Both the position numbers and the translations under genes were made by a program. From the NCBI RefSeq assembly GCF_014681765.1, contig NZ_CP061498.1:3051501-3115500 (forward strand): 64,000 nucleotides of DNA, written 5' to 3'. Positions 1 to 7,965 of this stretch are shown one piece after another. This DNA is from Roseicitreum antarcticum. Lineage in GTDB: Bacteria > Pseudomonadota > Alphaproteobacteria > Rhodobacterales > Rhodobacteraceae. The notes beneath the pieces were generated by a model. It saw only the letters and a list, made by a program, of their open reading frames with translations, did not search any database and had not been told where the DNA came from. Each line of letters starts with the position of its first letter. Within the stretch, counting starts at the first letter, position 1.

Positions 1-1103
1 ACGCCAAACAACGGATGAAGGCCTGGAAAGGTGTTGTAGTCTTGGCTAAGCGTAAGCCCCGCGCGCAGCCCGCCGGTAAAGCTGTATTGTCCGCCGATCG
101 TGACACCGATGGCATGCCCGGCGGCAAGCTGGTTCTGGCTATGCCGCACCTCGGCCCGTGCCGATGCGTGCAGTTGCAGTTGCGCGGTCGTGGCATGGAC
201 AAATTGCAGGCCGACCGCCGTACGGTCAACGATGTAGGCGGGTTGACGATAGTGCAACCGTTCGCGCTGGGCTGAAACGGTAAGGTTCGCCCGGTTTCCG
301 ATCAGGCGGGAATGCCGAAATTCAACGCCAAGGCTTTGCGAATAGTGTTGGTTGTCCAGCCAGCGACGGCTTGTGAAGACCTCGGCCGAAAGTTGGCGCC
401 CCCGGTCGCCGAAATGCAGCAGTGCAGCCCCTGCGCGCAGCGTCAGGTCGTCCGGGGCGCGTCCCCTAAACAGGCGGGTACTGGCGTCGACGCTTAGCCG
501 CGCGCGCAGGTCATCGCTCAGTCGTGGCATTGCGGCGAGGCCGAAGCCAAGCTCTACCCCCGTAGCGGGTTGCGCCCGCGCGCCGGGTACCAGCCGGAAG
601 GTGAAACCGCCCAGCGAGATGATCTCGGCCGCCGTGCGGCGGGCCGCGTTGCTTTCCGGCGCGATCGCGAAACGAATATAGCCTTGCCAGTTGCGGCTTT
701 TATCGATGGTGTCGATCTCGGACTCCACCCGCGCACGTACCGCAGGCGCCAGATCCGCCCCCTGCGCGAGGCCGAGGTGATAGCGGGCGCGTTCGCTCTG
801 GCCTGCGCGGATCAATGACAGCGCCAGTTCCAGCCGGAATTCCGATTGTGCGGGGGCAAGAGCGACCAGCCGGTTGAGGGGGTCGATCGCGGCGCGGGGC
901 CGGTTCTGTCGGTTGTAGGCAACGCCCAGAACCCACAGTCGCCGGATTGTCTCGGCCCCGTCGGTGGGCCGGTGGCTTTGCGCAAACGAAAGCGCTGCGT
1001 CGGTCTGCCCCCGACGCAGCGCTGCCTCTGCCTCTTCGAGAGAAGAGGCAGAGGCGAAGATTGGCCAGAACACACACAGCAGGGCCAAGAGTAACCGCTT
1101 CAT
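1..1103 (-). CDS. Slam-like outer-membrane protein (TPR + beta-barrel), 3' end outside window
   Basis: An ATG at 1103 opens a frame that stays open for about 367 codons to the window edge, so the C-terminus is missing. The protein starts with a signal peptide (MKRLLLALLCVFWPIFASA). A helical TPR-like part follows to roughly residue 130. The rest has many short alternating strands rich in Arg, Tyr and small residues, as in a barrel. Slam proteins (DUF560 barrel) move lipoproteins to the outer face of the outer membrane and are usually near 480 residues. The gene lies 57 bp behind a TbpB-like lipoprotein on the same strand, which is the classic Slam-substrate arrangement. The family call is inferred from architecture and context. 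Confidence 0.72.
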   Translation of the reverse strand, partial: MKRLLLALLCVFWPIFASASSLEEAEAALRRGQTDAALSFAQSHRPTDGAETIRRLWVLGVAYNRQNRPRAAIDPLNRLVALAPAQSEFRLELALSLIRAGQSERARYHLGLAQGADLAPAVRARVESEIDTIDKSRNWQGYIRFAIAPESNAARRTAAEIISLGGFTFRLVPGARAQPATGVELGFGLAAMPRLSDDLRARLSVDASTRLFRGRAPDDLTLRAGAALLHFGDRGRQLSAEVFTSRRWLDNQHYSQSLGVEFRHSRLIGNRANLTVSAQRERLHYRQPAYIVDRTAVGLQFVHATTAQLQLHASARAEVRHSQNQLAAGHAIGVTIGGQYSFTGGLRAGLTLSQDYNTFPGLHPLFG

Positions 1104-1160
1104 GGCATGGCTTTCAGCAGACTGGAGTGGGGCCGGGACGACCGTGCCCCAGTATCAGCA

Positions 1161-1853
1161 TTATTGCCGGTTGAGGTAGATCACCCCGCCGATCCCGGCA
1201 TCGAAGATCGCGGGATTGGTGCTGCCAACTTCGCTGAAACCGCCTGAGACGACGCCAGTCATGGTTTCAGCATTGGTGCCATGGAAGGTGCCGCCGACCA
1301 GGACCGTCGCGTCAACCTCGCCTTCGGACCCTGAAAGGCGGCCATTCATGCCAAACTGGAAGGCCCCCGTATTGGTCTCGGGGATGGTGAAGCCGCCGAC
1401 GACTGTTGAGGGGTTCGTAACGCGCGAAATGGTGCCACCAAGCGCGGTATCGACGTTCAGCGTGCCTGTCAGCGTCTCGCTGGCGCCCGATGTCACATCG
1501 CGCACCAAAATGTTGCTCGCCGAACCGGTGAACGGGTTGGTGCTTTGGCCGTCGGTCCAGTCGACGGCGACATTCACATCGCCGAAGATCTCGGCATTCT
1601 GGTTGATGTCGCCGAGCGAGCCTGTGTTCACGCCAACCTTGAACTGGCCGCTATAGTCGCCCTCGATCCGGGTCGGCATGTTCGTGGTCGGTTGTGTGCC
1701 AATGGCAGCGTTGTAGTTGTCTTCGAACATGGTTGGGCCGCCTCCACCGCCACCGCCTCCGCCACCACCACCGCCGCCCGAGCCAAGGCACCCAGTAAGT
1801 GCGGTCGCAAGACCCAGGCACAAAACCAGATCAAATGTCTTGTTCTTCTTCAT
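1161..1853 (-). CDS. TbpB-barrel-like surface lipoprotein (probable Slam substrate)
   Basis: This 230-residue lipoprotein starts at MKKNKT; a further in-frame ATG at 1895 would precede the signal sequence and is rejected. The lipobox LTGC is followed by a run of about 14 glycines, a flexible tether like those of surface lipoproteins. The body is Gly/Thr/Ser-rich beta sequence. It ends with GGTFHGTNAETMTGVV, which matches the closing strand pattern of the TbpB_B_D barrel (G-x-F-x-G-x-N-A-x-E). It is first in a two-gene unit with the Slam-like gene. The ligand cannot be told from sequence. The glycine run uses mixed GGN codons, so it is not a simple slippage tract. Confidence 0.75.
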   Translation of the reverse strand: MKKNKTFDLVLCLGLATALTGCLGSGGGGGGGGGGGGGGPTMFEDNYNAAIGTQPTTNMPTRIEGDYSGQFKVGVNTGSLGDINQNAEIFGDVNVAVDWTDGQSTNPFTGSASNILVRDVTSGASETLTGTLNVDTALGGTISRVTNPSTVVGGFTIPETNTGAFQFGMNGRLSGSEGEVDATVLVGGTFHGTNAETMTGVVSGGFSEVGSTNPAIFDAGIGGVIYLNRQ

Positions 1854-1871
1854 CCGTCGCTCCAAATTGAA

Positions 1872-1886
1872 AGCATTTTTAATGCT
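1872..1886. promoter_or_regulatory. Short dyad upstream of the lipoprotein gene
   Basis: AGCATT-TTT-AATGCT is a perfect 6-bp dyad 19 bp upstream of the lipoprotein start. It may be an operator or an mRNA hairpin in the leader; no regulator can be assigned. Confidence 0.3.
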
Positions 1887-2012
1887 GGTACACATTGCTC
1901 AAAAGCGTGGTGGTGCGTCTCCCCCCTGTTCGGGGGGGGGCGCCAGAAAGCCGCTGGGCGTAAAGGTCATCAAGACCCCGGCGGTGCGCAGAGCTTGGTA
2001 AGGAGAATTGGC

Positions 2013-4178
2013 ATGCAACGTAAGATCGCACCCGGCGTCATCCTGGTGGGCGCGTTGTTTGTGGCACTGGGTCTGGCAGGCCTCAGCGTTTGGGTGGCGA
2101 TGGCACAGCCGTGGCTGGGGATCGACCTGAAGGCGCAAGATCAGGGTGCAGCGGTGATCATCGCTGGGACTGCGCAGGGCAGTCCGATGCAAGACATGCG
2201 CGGCGCGCGGTTGATTGCCATCGGGCCCCAAGGCGGTGCCAGTATCGCGCTAGAACCCGACGATCTGGTGGAAGAGCCGGACACCCTGGGCAAGGCCGCG
2301 CAGGTTCGCAGGTTCTTTGACCGCCAGGCGCAGATTGACGCGGCAATGGTTGGGGGCCAGGTCGCGGTGCTGCTGGGCCGCGACGGCGCGCAGCAGACCG
2401 TCATGGTCACGCCGGCCAGCAGCCGACCACTGGGCGATCTGCCGTTCAACTTCTGGTCACAGCTTTTCGTGGGGGTTGTTGGCCTGTCCCTGGGCGCCTG
2501 GGTGGTTACGCTGCGCCCGAAGGATGCCGCAGCCTGGATGCTGTTGCTGTCCGGGGTAGGGTTGGCACTGTCGGCGCAGGCGGCCGCGATCTACAGCACC
2601 CGCGAACTGGCGCTGGGTCCAGCGACGTTTGTGGCTGCCAGCCGGGTCAACGGATTTGGCACCTTGCTGTTCGGGATCGGTATGGTCACGTTGTTTCTGA
2701 TCTATCCGAAGCGGCTGGTGCGCGGGGCGGCGCTTGGTTTCCCAGCGCTGGTGATCGGTCTGATGCTGGCGGTCGTGCTGGGGCTGGACTGGCCGCAATA
2801 TGTGCCCCTGCTGCCGGTCTTCGTTTCGGCGACCATGGCAGTGCTGCTGATCGCGATTGCCGCACAGGTCTGGACGAACTGGCGCGACCTTGCCGCGCGC
2901 GCCATGATGGGGTGGCTAGGGCTGTCGGTTGCGCTGGGTGCTGGCGGGTTCGTGGTGACCGTGATCGTGCCGCCGCTTCTGGGTCGCGATGCGGTTCTGG
3001 AGCAAAGCACCGCATTCCTGTTCTTCCTCCTGATCTACACGGGCATTGCTCTGGGCGTTGCGCGATACCGGCTGTTTGATCTGGCGGACTGGTCGCTGGG
3101 CGTCCTGTTCTACGCCGTCGGTGTCGCGTTGCTGCTGATGCTGGATGCGCTTTTGATCTTTGGCTTGGCGCTGGATCGGCTGCCCGCACTCAGCCTGTCG
3201 CTGGCCGTTGTCTGCCTGATTTATCTGCCGCTGCGCCGTCGGCTGTCCGGTTGGGTTCAGCGTGACACGGCCCTGCCAATCGAAGATCTTTACCGCCAGA
3301 TCACCGATATCGCCCACCTCCCCGAAGCCGGGCAGCAACTGGCGGCGACCACGGCGCTGTGGGATGAGATGTTTCGCCCGCTTTCCATCCTCCCGCGCGC
3401 TGACGTGGCCGACGCACCGAGCTTGGCAGAGGACGGGCGCACATTGTTCTTGCCGGGGGTGGCGGGTCTGCCGGGGCTGCGCCTTGATTATGCAGATAGG
3501 GGCGCAAGGCTGTTCTCGAGCCGCGATGCTCGGCGCGCGGCGACAATCAGTCATCTGCTGGGCGATGCGCTCACACGTCACCGCAGCTATACGCAGGCCG
3601 TGCTGGTCGAGCGGTTGCGCATCAACCGCGATATGCATGACAACATCGGTATCCTGCTGCTCAGCGCCCTGCACACCCCCGAGGCTGACCGCAAGAATAC
3701 GCTGATCCGCCAGACACTGGCCGACCTGCGTGAGATCGTTTCCAACCCGATGCACGAACCCTGGCTGCTGTCGGACCTGCTGGCCGATTTGCGCGCCGAA
3801 GTGGCTGAGGTGCTGGAGGCCGCCGGGCTGGCGCTCCACTGGGAAACGGCCGGTACCAGCGGTGTCACAGTGCCCGCGCCGTTGGTCCAGACGCTGCGCG
3901 CCTTCGTGCGTGAAGGCGTCGCCAATGTCGTGCGCCATTCGGGGGGGCGGCGTGCCAGCGTCATGGTGCGCGTGGCGGACGGGCAGCTTCGTGTCGCGTT
4001 GTCGGATGACGGGTCGGGCTTCGATCCGATCGCCGCCGCCGAAGGCAACGGACTAGCCAACCTGCGGACCCGGATGCTGCAATGTGATGGCGCTTTAAGT
4101 GTCGAAACTGCGCCGTCCGGCACGATCATCGCCACCTCGATCCCACTGGAAGCCATACCCGGAAAGGCTGCGGAATGA
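2013..4178 (+). CDS. Sensor histidine kinase, ComP-like (PDZ-like + multi-TM + HisKA_3/HATPase)
   Basis: This 721-residue kinase starts at an ATG with AAGGAG about 8 bp upstream; a longer in-frame extension back to 1545 runs antisense through the lipoprotein gene and is rejected. It has one N-terminal TM helix, then a PDZ-like periplasmic stretch (about residues 34-140, beginning WLGIDL). Roughly seven to eight TM helices follow (about 145-420), then a cytoplasmic kinase core. The H-box is RDMHDNIG (His near 541), the N-box REGVANVVRHS (about 632) and the G1 box DDGSGFD (about 665). A PDZ-like region before a membrane sensor recalls Bacillus ComP. It overlaps the response regulator by 4 bp. 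The signal is unknown. Confidence 0.85.
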   Translation: MQRKIAPGVILVGALFVALGLAGLSVWVAMAQPWLGIDLKAQDQGAAVIIAGTAQGSPMQDMRGARLIAIGPQGGASIALEPDDLVEEPDTLGKAAQVRRFFDRQAQIDAAMVGGQVAVLLGRDGAQQTVMVTPASSRPLGDLPFNFWSQLFVGVVGLSLGAWVVTLRPKDAAAWMLLLSGVGLALSAQAAAIYSTRELALGPATFVAASRVNGFGTLLFGIGMVTLFLIYPKRLVRGAALGFPALVIGLMLAVVLGLDWPQYVPLLPVFVSATMAVLLIAIAAQVWTNWRDLAARAMMGWLGLSVALGAGGFVVTVIVPPLLGRDAVLEQSTAFLFFLLIYTGIALGVARYRLFDLADWSLGVLFYAVGVALLLMLDALLIFGLALDRLPALSLSLAVVCLIYLPLRRRLSGWVQRDTALPIEDLYRQITDIAHLPEAGQQLAATTALWDEMFRPLSILPRADVADAPSLAEDGRTLFLPGVAGLPGLRLDYADRGARLFSSRDARRAATISHLLGDALTRHRSYTQAVLVERLRINRDMHDNIGILLLSALHTPEADRKNTLIRQTLADLREIVSNPMHEPWLLSDLLADLRAEVAEVLEAAGLALHWETAGTSGVTVPAPLVQTLRAFVREGVANVVRHSGGRRASVMVRVADGQLRVALSDDGSGFDPIAAAEGNGLANLRTRMLQCDGALSVETAPSGTIIATSIPLEAIPGKAAE

Positions 4179-4825
4179 AGAATGTGCTCATCGTCGAGGA
4201 TCTGGCCGAGGTGCGGCGCTGGCTTTCGCATATCGTGTGCGATGCATTCCCAGATGCGCAGGTCAGGACAGCGAACTCGGTCCGCGCCGCTGTGGCCCTG
4301 CTGGCGCATCCGGTCGATTTGGCGCTCATTGATCTGGGTCTGCCCGATGGGTCGGGGCTGGACGTGCTGCGCAGCGCGCGGCTGGCGCATCCCGATGCCA
4401 CCTGCATTGTCACAACCGTCATGAGCGATGATGCGAGCATCGTCAGCGCCTTGTCGGCGGGTGCGGATGGTTACCTGCTCAAGGAAACTGCGCCCGCCCT
4501 GCTGATCCGGCAGCTGTCGCAACTGGCCGTCGGGTTGCCTGCTCTGTCGCCCCCGGTGGCGCGGCGGATCATGAACCATTTCGGCCAGACCGGCCCGGTC
4601 GCGGGGATGGACGCACGGTTGACCCTGCGCGAGGCAGAGGTGCTGGAGCTGATTTCCCGGGGGCTGCGCAATTCTGAGGTCGCGATCCAGATGGGAATCG
4701 CTGAAACAACGGTCGCGGGATACATCAAGATCATCTACCGTAAACTGGGCATCAGTTCGCGTGCCGAGGCCGCATGGCATGCTGCCCTGCTGGGCCTGAA
4801 GCATGACGGAAGCACCCCCCGGTAA
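4175..4825 (+). CDS. NarL/FixJ-family response regulator
   Basis: This 216-residue regulator has a receiver domain with acidic pocket VED near residues 7-9 and phospho-acceptor Asp53 in LIDLGLPDG. The C-terminal LuxR-type HTH begins LTLREAEVLELISRG and continues to about residue 205. Its ATG overlaps the kinase stop (ATGA), so the two are translationally coupled and form one two-component system. Targets are not obvious. The nearest gene groups are the surface lipoprotein pair (divergent from the kinase) and the pipecolate genes (convergent). Confidence 0.9.
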   Translation: MKNVLIVEDLAEVRRWLSHIVCDAFPDAQVRTANSVRAAVALLAHPVDLALIDLGLPDGSGLDVLRSARLAHPDATCIVTTVMSDDASIVSALSAGADGYLLKETAPALLIRQLSQLAVGLPALSPPVARRIMNHFGQTGPVAGMDARLTLREAEVLELISRGLRNSEVAIQMGIAETTVAGYIKIIYRKLGISSRAEAAWHAALLGLKHDGSTPR

Positions 4826-4838
4826 GACCCGGCGCCGA

Positions 4839-4874
4839 GGCCTCAGGGGCGTGGCCTCAGGGGCGCGGCCTCAG
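4839..4874. repeat. 14-bp tandem repeat, about 2.6 copies
   Basis: GGCCTCAGGGGCGT, GGCCTCAGGGGCGC and a partial GGCCTCAG follow head to tail in the 62-bp gap between the convergent response regulator and FAD oxidase genes. Confidence 0.75.
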
Positions 4875-4887
4875 AAAAACAGCCGCG

Positions 4888-6168
4888 TCAGATCGGGCTG
4901 GGCCGAATGGCATGTGTCGCCGTCGCGCCGATTTCATAAAACGCGGTGCGCGCACCTTTCAGCCCTTCGCGGTGCTGCGCGATGGGGTCTATGGGCAGCG
5001 CATCGGTCTTTCCGTACAACAGTGCCTGTGCGGCGCATTTCCCGAACAACGTTCCGGGGCCGATGCCGCGGCCCGAATAGCCGAAGATCGACACTGCACC
5101 GGGCCCGAAGGCAACGACCTTCGGCAGATGGTCAGCGGTCATGGCGATTTTGCCTTCCCAGGCATGGGTGAACGGCAGCCCAGCCAGCGCCGGATAAAGC
5201 GTTGCCATTTTGCGCGCGGCCCATCGCCGGTGCAGCCGCGCGCCGGGGCCGGCAAGGTTGCCGCAGCCCCCGATGACAAGGCGACCGTCGCCATCCAACC
5301 GTACCGAACTCATCACCAGATCGGTATCCCAGCAGCCTTCGCCGCCGGGCAGGATATGTGCGCGCTGTGCTTCACTCAGGGGGGCGGTGGCGAACTGGCT
5401 GAAGTGGACGGGGACAAATTGCTGCCCGGGCACTCCCCTGATCCCGTCGGCGTAGGCATTGGTCGCCACGATCAGATGCCGGGCGCGGATGCTGTGGCCC
5501 TGCGATGCGGCATGCCAATCTGTACCGTCATGCCAGACCCGGCTGACGCCCGCATTCTCGAATATCTGCGCGCCAGCAGAACGGGCCGCCTGCGCAAGCC
5601 CCCTGCAATAGGCCAACGGCTGGATGGTGCCGCCGCGAGGATCGAAGAGTGCGCCATAAAAGGCATCCGAGCCTGTGCGCCGTGCAGTTTCCCCGGCATC
5701 CAGCAGTTGCAGAGGTGCCCCGGCCCGGTTTCCTTGCCGGAACCTGTCCTCCAATTCGCGCAGGCCCGAGGGGGCGTGTGCAAGGTGCAGCGTGCCGTTG
5801 CGCACTGCGCCGCAGTCGATACCCTGCGCTGCTATGATCCCGAAGACTGCGTCGGGTGCGGCGGACAACGCGTCGATCAGGCGCATCCCCGCAGCCTGGC
5901 CCAGCGTGCCGATGATCCGGTCGGGAGGCAGCCAAAGGCCCGCATTCACCAGCCCCACGTTGCGCCCCGATCCACCGTGGCCAATGCTTCCGGCCTCCAG
6001 CACGACAACCCCGGCCCCAGTCTGCGCCCCCTCCAACGCCGCGGAACAGCCGGTGAAGCCCGCACCGATGACCAGCAGATCGGTGGCGATGTCCCCACGC
6101 AGGGCAGGAGCATCGCCGACGGCCCGGTGGCTGGCGCGCCAGAGGTTGCCGGGTTGGTCAGATGTCAA
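4888..6168 (-). CDS. amaA: FAD-dependent amino-acid oxidase, probable L-pipecolate oxidase
   Basis: This 426-residue protein belongs to the DAO family of flavin oxidases. The dinucleotide-binding motif LLVIGAGFTG lies at residues 31-40 and the acidic end of the Rossmann fold is VVLEAGSIG. No signal peptide is seen. Pseudomonas AmaA, an L-pipecolate oxidase of nearly the same length, feeds piperideine-6-carboxylate to AmaB. Here the gene follows an AmaB-like dehydrogenase with an 11-bp overlap, which is the main reason for the substrate call. The related gamma-glutamylputrescine oxidases (PuuB) look similar, so the substrate is an inference from context. Confidence 0.72.
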   Translation of the reverse strand: MTSDQPGNLWRASHRAVGDAPALRGDIATDLLVIGAGFTGCSAALEGAQTGAGVVVLEAGSIGHGGSGRNVGLVNAGLWLPPDRIIGTLGQAAGMRLIDALSAAPDAVFGIIAAQGIDCGAVRNGTLHLAHAPSGLRELEDRFRQGNRAGAPLQLLDAGETARRTGSDAFYGALFDPRGGTIQPLAYCRGLAQAARSAGAQIFENAGVSRVWHDGTDWHAASQGHSIRARHLIVATNAYADGIRGVPGQQFVPVHFSQFATAPLSEAQRAHILPGGEGCWDTDLVMSSVRLDGDGRLVIGGCGNLAGPGARLHRRWAARKMATLYPALAGLPFTHAWEGKIAMTADHLPKVVAFGPGAVSIFGYSGRGIGPGTLFGKCAAQALLYGKTDALPIDPIAQHREGLKGARTAFYEIGATATHAIRPSPI

Positions 6169-7660
6169 ACCTGATCCCCTGCGCCAGCGGCAGTTCGCGC
6201 GAGTAGTTGATGGTATTGGTCTGGCGCCTCATATAGCCTTTCCACGCGTCCGAGCCGCTCTCGCGCCCGCCGCCGGTGTCCTTTTCACCACCGAAGGCCC
6301 CGCCGATCTCGGCACCCGAGGGGCCGATATTCACATTGGCGATGCCGCAATCCGATCCAACCGTCGACAGAAAATACTCGGTCTCGCGCACATCGGTCGA
6401 GAAGATGCACGAACTCAGCCCCTGTGGCACTGCGTTCTGCATCGCGATGGCGTCGTCCAGATCGCGGTATTTCACGACGTAGAGGATGGGCGCGAAGGTC
6501 TCATGGTGCACAATCGCGGTCTGCGATGGCATTTCGGCAATCGCGGGGCGGACATAGGCGGCGGCGGCATGGCTGTCGGTCAGTATCTGCCCGCCGCCAT
6601 GCACGGTGCCGCCTTCCGAACGGGCGGTGTTCAGCGCGGCATCCATTGCTGCCAAGGCCTGAACGTCGATCAGCGGCCCGACCAGCGTGCCATCCGCCAG
6701 TGGGTCGCCAACCGGCAGCCCTTCATAAGTCTTCACCAGCCGGGGGATCAGTGCGTCGTAAACATCTTCATGCACGATCAGCCGACGCAGGGAGGTGCAG
6801 CGCTGCCCTGCCGTCCCGACCGCGGAAAAAACGATGGCGCGCAATGCCATTTCCAGATCCGCTGAAGGCGCTACGATCATCGCATTGTTGCCACCCAGTT
6901 CCAGGATGCTACGGCCAAGGCGCTTCGCCAGATCGGCTGCGACGGCGCGGCCCATGGGCACCGACCCGGTTGCCGAAACAATGGCGACCGACGGGTGCGC
7001 AGTCAGAGCCGCGCCCAGGTCCCGTTCGCCAACCAAGACCTGCGTCAGTCCTTCGGGCGCATCCTCGCCAAATTCGGCACGTACCCTTTCGCAGATATTC
7101 TGCACCGCCAGCGCGGTCAGCGGCGTCTTCTCGGACGGTTTCCAGATGACAGGGTCACCGCAGACCAGTGCAAGCGCAGCGTTCCAGCACCAAGGTGCCA
7201 CAGGGAAGTTGAAAGCGGTGATTACGCCGCAGACCCCCATGGGGTGCCATGTCTCGCGCATCGCATGTCCCGGCCGCTCTGACGCGATGGTGAGCCCGTA
7301 GAGCTGGCGCGACAGTCCCACTGCAAAGTCGCAGATGTCGATCATCTCCTGCACTTCGCCCAGGCCCTCTTGTAAGATCTTGCCGCACTCCAGTGTCACC
7401 AACGCGCCGAGGGACGCTTTCTGCCGCCGCAATTCCTCTCCCAGAAGCCGTACAAACTCGCCCCGGCGCGGTGCGGGCACCTTGCGCCATTCAAGGAAGG
7501 CCGCATGCGCAGTGTCGATCATCGCGCGGGCCTCGGTCGTGCTGTGCGGGGTCAGCCGCGCAATCTCGGATCCGTCGACCGGGGTTGTGACCGACAGGGT
7601 TCCACCGGTCAATCCGTTCTGCGTAAGGCCGCAAGCGGCTAGAATATCTACATGGTTCAT
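6158..7660 (-). CDS. amaB: L-piperidine-6-carboxylate / alpha-aminoadipate semialdehyde dehydrogenase (ALDH7)
   Basis: This 500-residue ALDH starts at MNHVDIL, with GAAGGAAG upstream; a longer frame back to 7840 has no family support. ALDH7 (antiquitin) hallmarks are ETWHPMGVCGVITAFNFP, WKPSEKTPLTALA, ELGGNNAMIV with general base Glu254, and AGQRCTSLRRL with nucleophile Cys288. The enzyme oxidises the semialdehyde made by pipecolate oxidase to L-alpha-aminoadipate in lysine breakdown. It is the first gene of a two-gene minus-strand operon with the amaA-like oxidase. Its divergent neighbour is the ABC transporter operon, 305 bp away. Confidence 0.87.
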   Translation of the reverse strand: MNHVDILAACGLTQNGLTGGTLSVTTPVDGSEIARLTPHSTTEARAMIDTAHAAFLEWRKVPAPRRGEFVRLLGEELRRQKASLGALVTLECGKILQEGLGEVQEMIDICDFAVGLSRQLYGLTIASERPGHAMRETWHPMGVCGVITAFNFPVAPWCWNAALALVCGDPVIWKPSEKTPLTALAVQNICERVRAEFGEDAPEGLTQVLVGERDLGAALTAHPSVAIVSATGSVPMGRAVAADLAKRLGRSILELGGNNAMIVAPSADLEMALRAIVFSAVGTAGQRCTSLRRLIVHEDVYDALIPRLVKTYEGLPVGDPLADGTLVGPLIDVQALAAMDAALNTARSEGGTVHGGGQILTDSHAAAAYVRPAIAEMPSQTAIVHHETFAPILYVVKYRDLDDAIAMQNAVPQGLSSCIFSTDVRETEYFLSTVGSDCGIANVNIGPSGAEIGGAFGGEKDTGGGRESGSDAWKGYMRRQTNTINYSRELPLAQGIRFDI

Positions 7661-7965
7661 GGCGAAATCTTCCTTCTTCTGTCCCGTTGGCGCCCATCCC
7701 GCACCTGCCGGGCGATACACAGCAACGGGGGCCTTTGGTATTTTGTAGGATGTTCGTGTGAAGCGGTCGACCCCTTGCGACGCAGTGTCTGCGTCTGGCG
7801 TTGCCCGGTGCTGAACCAGATCACAAAACGCACAGACCATGAAAGGAATGCAAAGAGACAGACTTGACGTAGATAAATCTGTATGACAGATATTAAATCA
7901 TATCATATAGCATTGGGTGCGCACTGCCCGGTGCTGCTGCGAGTTGGCAATCGGGGGGGAACTGG
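7661..7965. other. Divergent intergenic region between amaB and the ABC permease operon
   Basis: This 305-bp gap holds no convincing gene. It contains an AT-rich stretch (about 7867-7912) with a palindrome at 7877-7891 and must carry the promoters for both flanking operons. Confidence 0.6.
7877..7891. promoter_or_regulatory. Palindromic operator candidate, shared with 14576-14590
   Basis: ATCTGT-ATG-ACAGAT is a perfect 6-bp dyad, 75 bp upstream of the permease start. Thirteen bases (ATCTGTATGACAG) recur identically at 14576, in front of the dehydratase/binding-protein operon and the GntR gene. The TGT-N-ACA type core fits a FadR/GntR operator. GntR control is inferred. Confidence 0.55.

Noticed and set aside
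1741-1790. Phase-variable glycine-codon repeat in the lipoprotein
   Set aside because: The tract uses mixed GGN codons without a perfect repeat unit, so slippage is unlikely.
1872-1886. Fur box for the TbpB-like lipoprotein
   Set aside because: AGCATT-TTT-AATGCT does not match a Fur or Irr consensus, so iron control is not claimed.
1545-2012. In-frame N-terminal extension of the sensor kinase
   Set aside because: It runs antisense through the lipoprotein gene and lacks a ribosome site; ATG 2013 has AAGGAG.
4912-6174. Long plus-strand open frame of 420 codons
   Set aside because: It is the antisense shadow of the FAD oxidase gene; it has no recognisable domain and the high GC content makes such frames common.
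6158-7660. Alpha-ketoglutarate semialdehyde dehydrogenase, to complete a KdgD pathway
   Set aside because: The sequence has the ALDH7 pattern (ETWHPMGVCG, ELGGNNA, GQRCTSLRRL) and pairs with a pipecolate-oxidase-like gene, so AmaB is the better call.
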